From positions 53,585,118 to 53,649,117 of the forward strand of contig JANVCC010000020.1 in the NCBI GenBank assembly GCA_025345505.1: a stretch of DNA of 64,000 bases, given 5' to 3'. The translations under genes and the position numbers were made by a program. The first letter of the stretch is position 1. Every line of letters begins with the position of its first letter. Shown here in pieces: positions 61,177 through 64,000 of the stretch. Below the pieces are notes generated by a model, which saw only the letters and a program-made list of their open reading frames with translations, was not told the DNA's origin and made no database searches. This stretch comes from Todiramphus chloris collaris (Eukaryota; Chordata; Aves; Coraciiformes; Alcedinidae).

Positions 61177-63549
61177 GAAGAGTGACAAAAATGTAATTTT
61201 ATGTTTTATTTATGGATGTAAAACAATAGTCCTAAAGGGAGCAGATGTTCCATGTCGAGGAAGGTTTATGAAATGCAATTCCAGACACAAAAGCTAATCT
61301 CTGTGGTCAGGGAAGGCATGAGGCCTGTTTTACATGATGAACTTTAATTGAAATTTTGCTCCTTTGTCTTCATTTATTTCTTCTATTTGGGAGACGACAA
61401 GCATCATTTAAATTACTTACCAACTGCCAGGCACCTTAAATAGCAATGTTTAGTTGTCTTAAACACCTGGAGAAGGTTGGACAATCTTCACATGTCTTCC
61501 CTGTACCTACTGAAATGGTATTAATTTGGTATCACATATTTTTAATTAAGTGGTCACTTCACTAAAGAAATTTCCATCTGTTTCAGATGGAGCTGTGGGG
61601 AGAAAGATCATTCAGTTTTATGAAGGGTTTTGCAATTGTAAAATGTCTGCTTTTTTTCCAATTTGGAATGAAAACCAAAGCATTTTGAAATTCTTTCAAA
61701 AAGAGAAGGGAGTGTCTGCCTTTAAGTCTCAGGCCCCAGACTTCTTATTGTCCCCAGTGCCGAAACTATTCTTGTTATGGACCATCTTCCTTCTGCAGAG
61801 CCTAGAGTGGGAGTTCCTTGGCTACTCTAAAGCATCTGCCAAAAATTGAAGTTAGGGAAATGAAAGAAAATCAGTGGTAACAGCCTGCTTGCAGGAATGT
61901 CACGGTTTTTGAAGCGCTCATTATGTTTTCTTTCAACGAGCTACCATTTTTGACTCCCATGACACCACCACCACACCCACCCTAAAAAGGAGACAGCATT
62001 CAGTGATATGCCTTCTCCTTGGCTTTATGTGGCACAGGCATGTACCATGGTGAGATCTGAGCCCTTCAGGGCCCAACACAATAGTCAGCTGAGCAGCACT
62101 GAGTCACATCAGATGAATTTTGAACTGAAAAGTGTAAGAAGGAGATTTTCTCCCTGACTTTCCATGTTCCTCCCCACATTCTCGTGGTCAAGCATGGTAT
62201 GTGGAGAGCTGGAGAACAAGTTGTGCTTATCAGGGGCCAACAGTGACATCTAAATTGCAGCTTCAGAAAATGAGGGCAAGTGAAACAAAATTGGAGGTGG
62301 TATTCCAGTATTCTGTCAAGAGTAAAACATATACAGGAGAGAGCAGAAGCTGACTCTCTTATCTCAATTTAGATAGAAATTCCAAATTTAAACTGTAATT
62401 TTTTTCTGAAGTCAGTTGAGCATAATAAGTTTGAAACTCACAATGAGTCAAAATTAGAAAAAGAAACCTAAGGCTAAACTGCAAATGGGATGCAGGGAAC
62501 ACCGAAACATTTCATTCATGTTTCAGCATAATTTTTTGTTAATTCATTTTAGAAATCTGGTGCATCTTCATTGTAACACTTTTCAACACAAACAGCAGGA
62601 ATAAACACAACTTTCCATTCTAAAAACATCAAAGGGGGAGCTTCCAAGGTTATAAAAATGCTTAATTTTTATTCACCTCCCTGGATAAGAAGTTAGTGGA
62701 ATAAGTTTTTCAGAATTGCTTTATTTTGTTAGACTTGGCATTTGTTCCCTTTCAAAGCCACTCTGAACACCAGTTCCAGCTGCACATTTCCAAGGGTGTA
62801 ACTTGCATCATGTGATGGGAGCTGTCTACAGAAAATGCCTCCACAGCCACACCAGGCCTTCTAGACTCCCTTCTAAGTCTCCCAGTAGAGAAACAGGCAC
62901 TTCAGAACACAGTCTGATAACCTGTTTTAAACCCTGCTTTAGGATGACCTAAATTAGGCCATGGAACTGTATTTTTTTTTCCCCATCAGCTGAAAGGTAG
63001 TCTGAGGTGACTAATGCCAAGGTGACAAGGATCAAATGAATACCATTGAATTACTCTCATTTGTGGGGATAGCTGCTGTAGTATACTGTATACTATATGT
63101 AGTATACTATATATATACTCTAGACACCATATGCAGGCAAGTGAGAGAAAGAAGGTTTATGTATTGTAGTCACGAAAGAGTAACAAAATGCTCAAAAACT
63201 GGAAGGGCTTAGTTAGAAGGAAGTATGAAAGCACCTAAATTGTACAAATGCAAAGTGCGGGAGGAATATTTTACGTGCTTAATTAATGGTTGAAATGTGA
63301 AAACACAGCTGAGGGAGAATAAAACTTAAGGCTTTCCAAGGGAAAGAAGTAAAGAGGGTGGGTTGTGATAAAGGGGGGAATAATTTTCTTATCAGATGAT
63401 CTGTTTAGTCTGGGAAGTAGTTTTCATTAGAAGTAGTAGCCTCAGAGTTTGAGTCATTTCATACCAGAGCTTGGAAATGCACAATAGAGATCACTCCTGT
63501 CTAGGCAGGGAATGAAAAAATTAGGGTCGACCAATCTTATCCAGCCCTC
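61177..63549. other. Non-coding DNA, no gene seen
   Basis: A 99-codon plus-strand frame at 61550-61849 has no recognisable motif. A TA-rich palindromic tract lies at 63079-63119. No gene or further dated repeat is recognised. Confidence 0.5.
63079..63119. repeat. TA-rich palindromic tract
   Basis: TAGTATACTGTATACTATA, then GTAGTATACTATATATATAC. Repeated GTATAC/TAGTATACTA palindromes that could extrude as a cruciform and are prone to instability. Confidence 0.8.
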
Positions 63550-63604
63550 ACTTCATTCAGCAGGAATCTTTTCCACTGACTTAAGTAGGATTTGGATCAG
63601 GCCC
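63550..63604. mobile_element. Half of an old palindromic element with a GATCAGGCCC end
   Basis: TTCCACTGACTTAAGTAGG followed by ATTTGGATCAGGCCC matches one arm of a sauropsid short palindromic element whose two arms join at a TTGACTTCAATGG-type centre. The left arm is not recognisable, so the copy is truncated or decayed. Confidence 0.45.
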
Positions 63605-64000
63605 TTTTTTACCTCCTAAGTCGATGGCTGTCTGAAAAGACTTAGGAAAAGACACAAACTGGAGCCCAAGTATGACACCAAGAATGGCATTTCTGGGCTG
63701 CTATAAGCAAAAATACAAGTGTCCAAAAATTATGAAGCAGGCAGCTGGCAAATCAGAAGGACTTTTACAGCTGTGAGCTGAGTCACGCTCTAAAATGTCT
63801 TTATGGAATTAAATGACATTGAGCTTGGGTGTCACTAATTCCCTTAAAACTGTAAGGAAACACTTCTTGAACAGCAGCTCTGATGGCAGCGTCATCACTT
63901 GGCAAGTCTTGTTTTTGCAACAGCAGGGGGATAGCTCTGCATATACAGCTGATTTTATTTATATGTCTGGTATTAGAGAGAGGTTTTGTTGTGGATAACA
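63605..64000. other. Non-coding DNA to the window edge
   Basis: A 61-codon frame at 63813-63998 runs almost to the edge, but nothing identifies it. No other feature. Confidence 0.45.

Noticed and set aside
1-64000. CRISPR arrays, prokaryotic operons, complete endogenous retroviruses
   Set aside because: No spaced direct-repeat arrays, no compact gene clusters, and no paired LTRs or long gag/pol/env-like frames were seen.

Overview
The window looks like a stretch of an avian nuclear chromosome. The best evidence is three CR1 LINE 3' fragments with the typical bird CR1 tail sequence (23690-24006, 24757-24980 and 50195-50340). Several much older sauropsid/amniote repeats support this: CORE-SINE/MIR copies and short inverted-repeat DNA transposons sharing a GGGCCAGAT-type end. 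The DNA is A+T-rich and CpG-poor, with low repeat density. I cannot name the species or the locus.

No protein-coding gene, coding exon, rRNA or tRNA gene can be supported anywhere in the 64 kb. The longest open frames are about 130-150 codons. They show no recognisable domain, often overlap other open frames, and one is simply antisense to a CR1 copy. The window is therefore either part of a gene desert or the interior of a very large intron.

Layout: 1-19.3 kb is unremarkable A+T-rich DNA with a few simple repeats and one candidate regulatory patch near 10.6 kb. 19.3-20.2 kb may be conserved non-coding DNA. 22.74-22.99 kb is a small G+C-rich patch. 23.7-25.7 kb holds two CR1 copies of different age and a strongly purine-biased segment. 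31.96-32.25 kb has the densest cluster of homeodomain-type sites (TAAT/ATTA) and is the best enhancer candidate. 34.2 kb holds a 71-bp inverted-repeat element. 35.34-35.60 kb holds a 100-N assembly gap with long poly-T runs on both sides. 38.7, 40.9, 44.6 and 47.2 kb carry old SINE copies. 50.2 kb has the youngest-looking CR1. 58.7-63.6 kb is rich in old inverted-repeat DNA-transposon relics.

With no genes, no gene interplay can be described. What function there is, if any, is probably cis-regulatory. I did not find evidence of a new biological system. The items most worth checking are the homeodomain-site cluster at 32.1 kb and the family of short inverted-repeat elements. All repeat identities rest on pattern memory, not on a database search.
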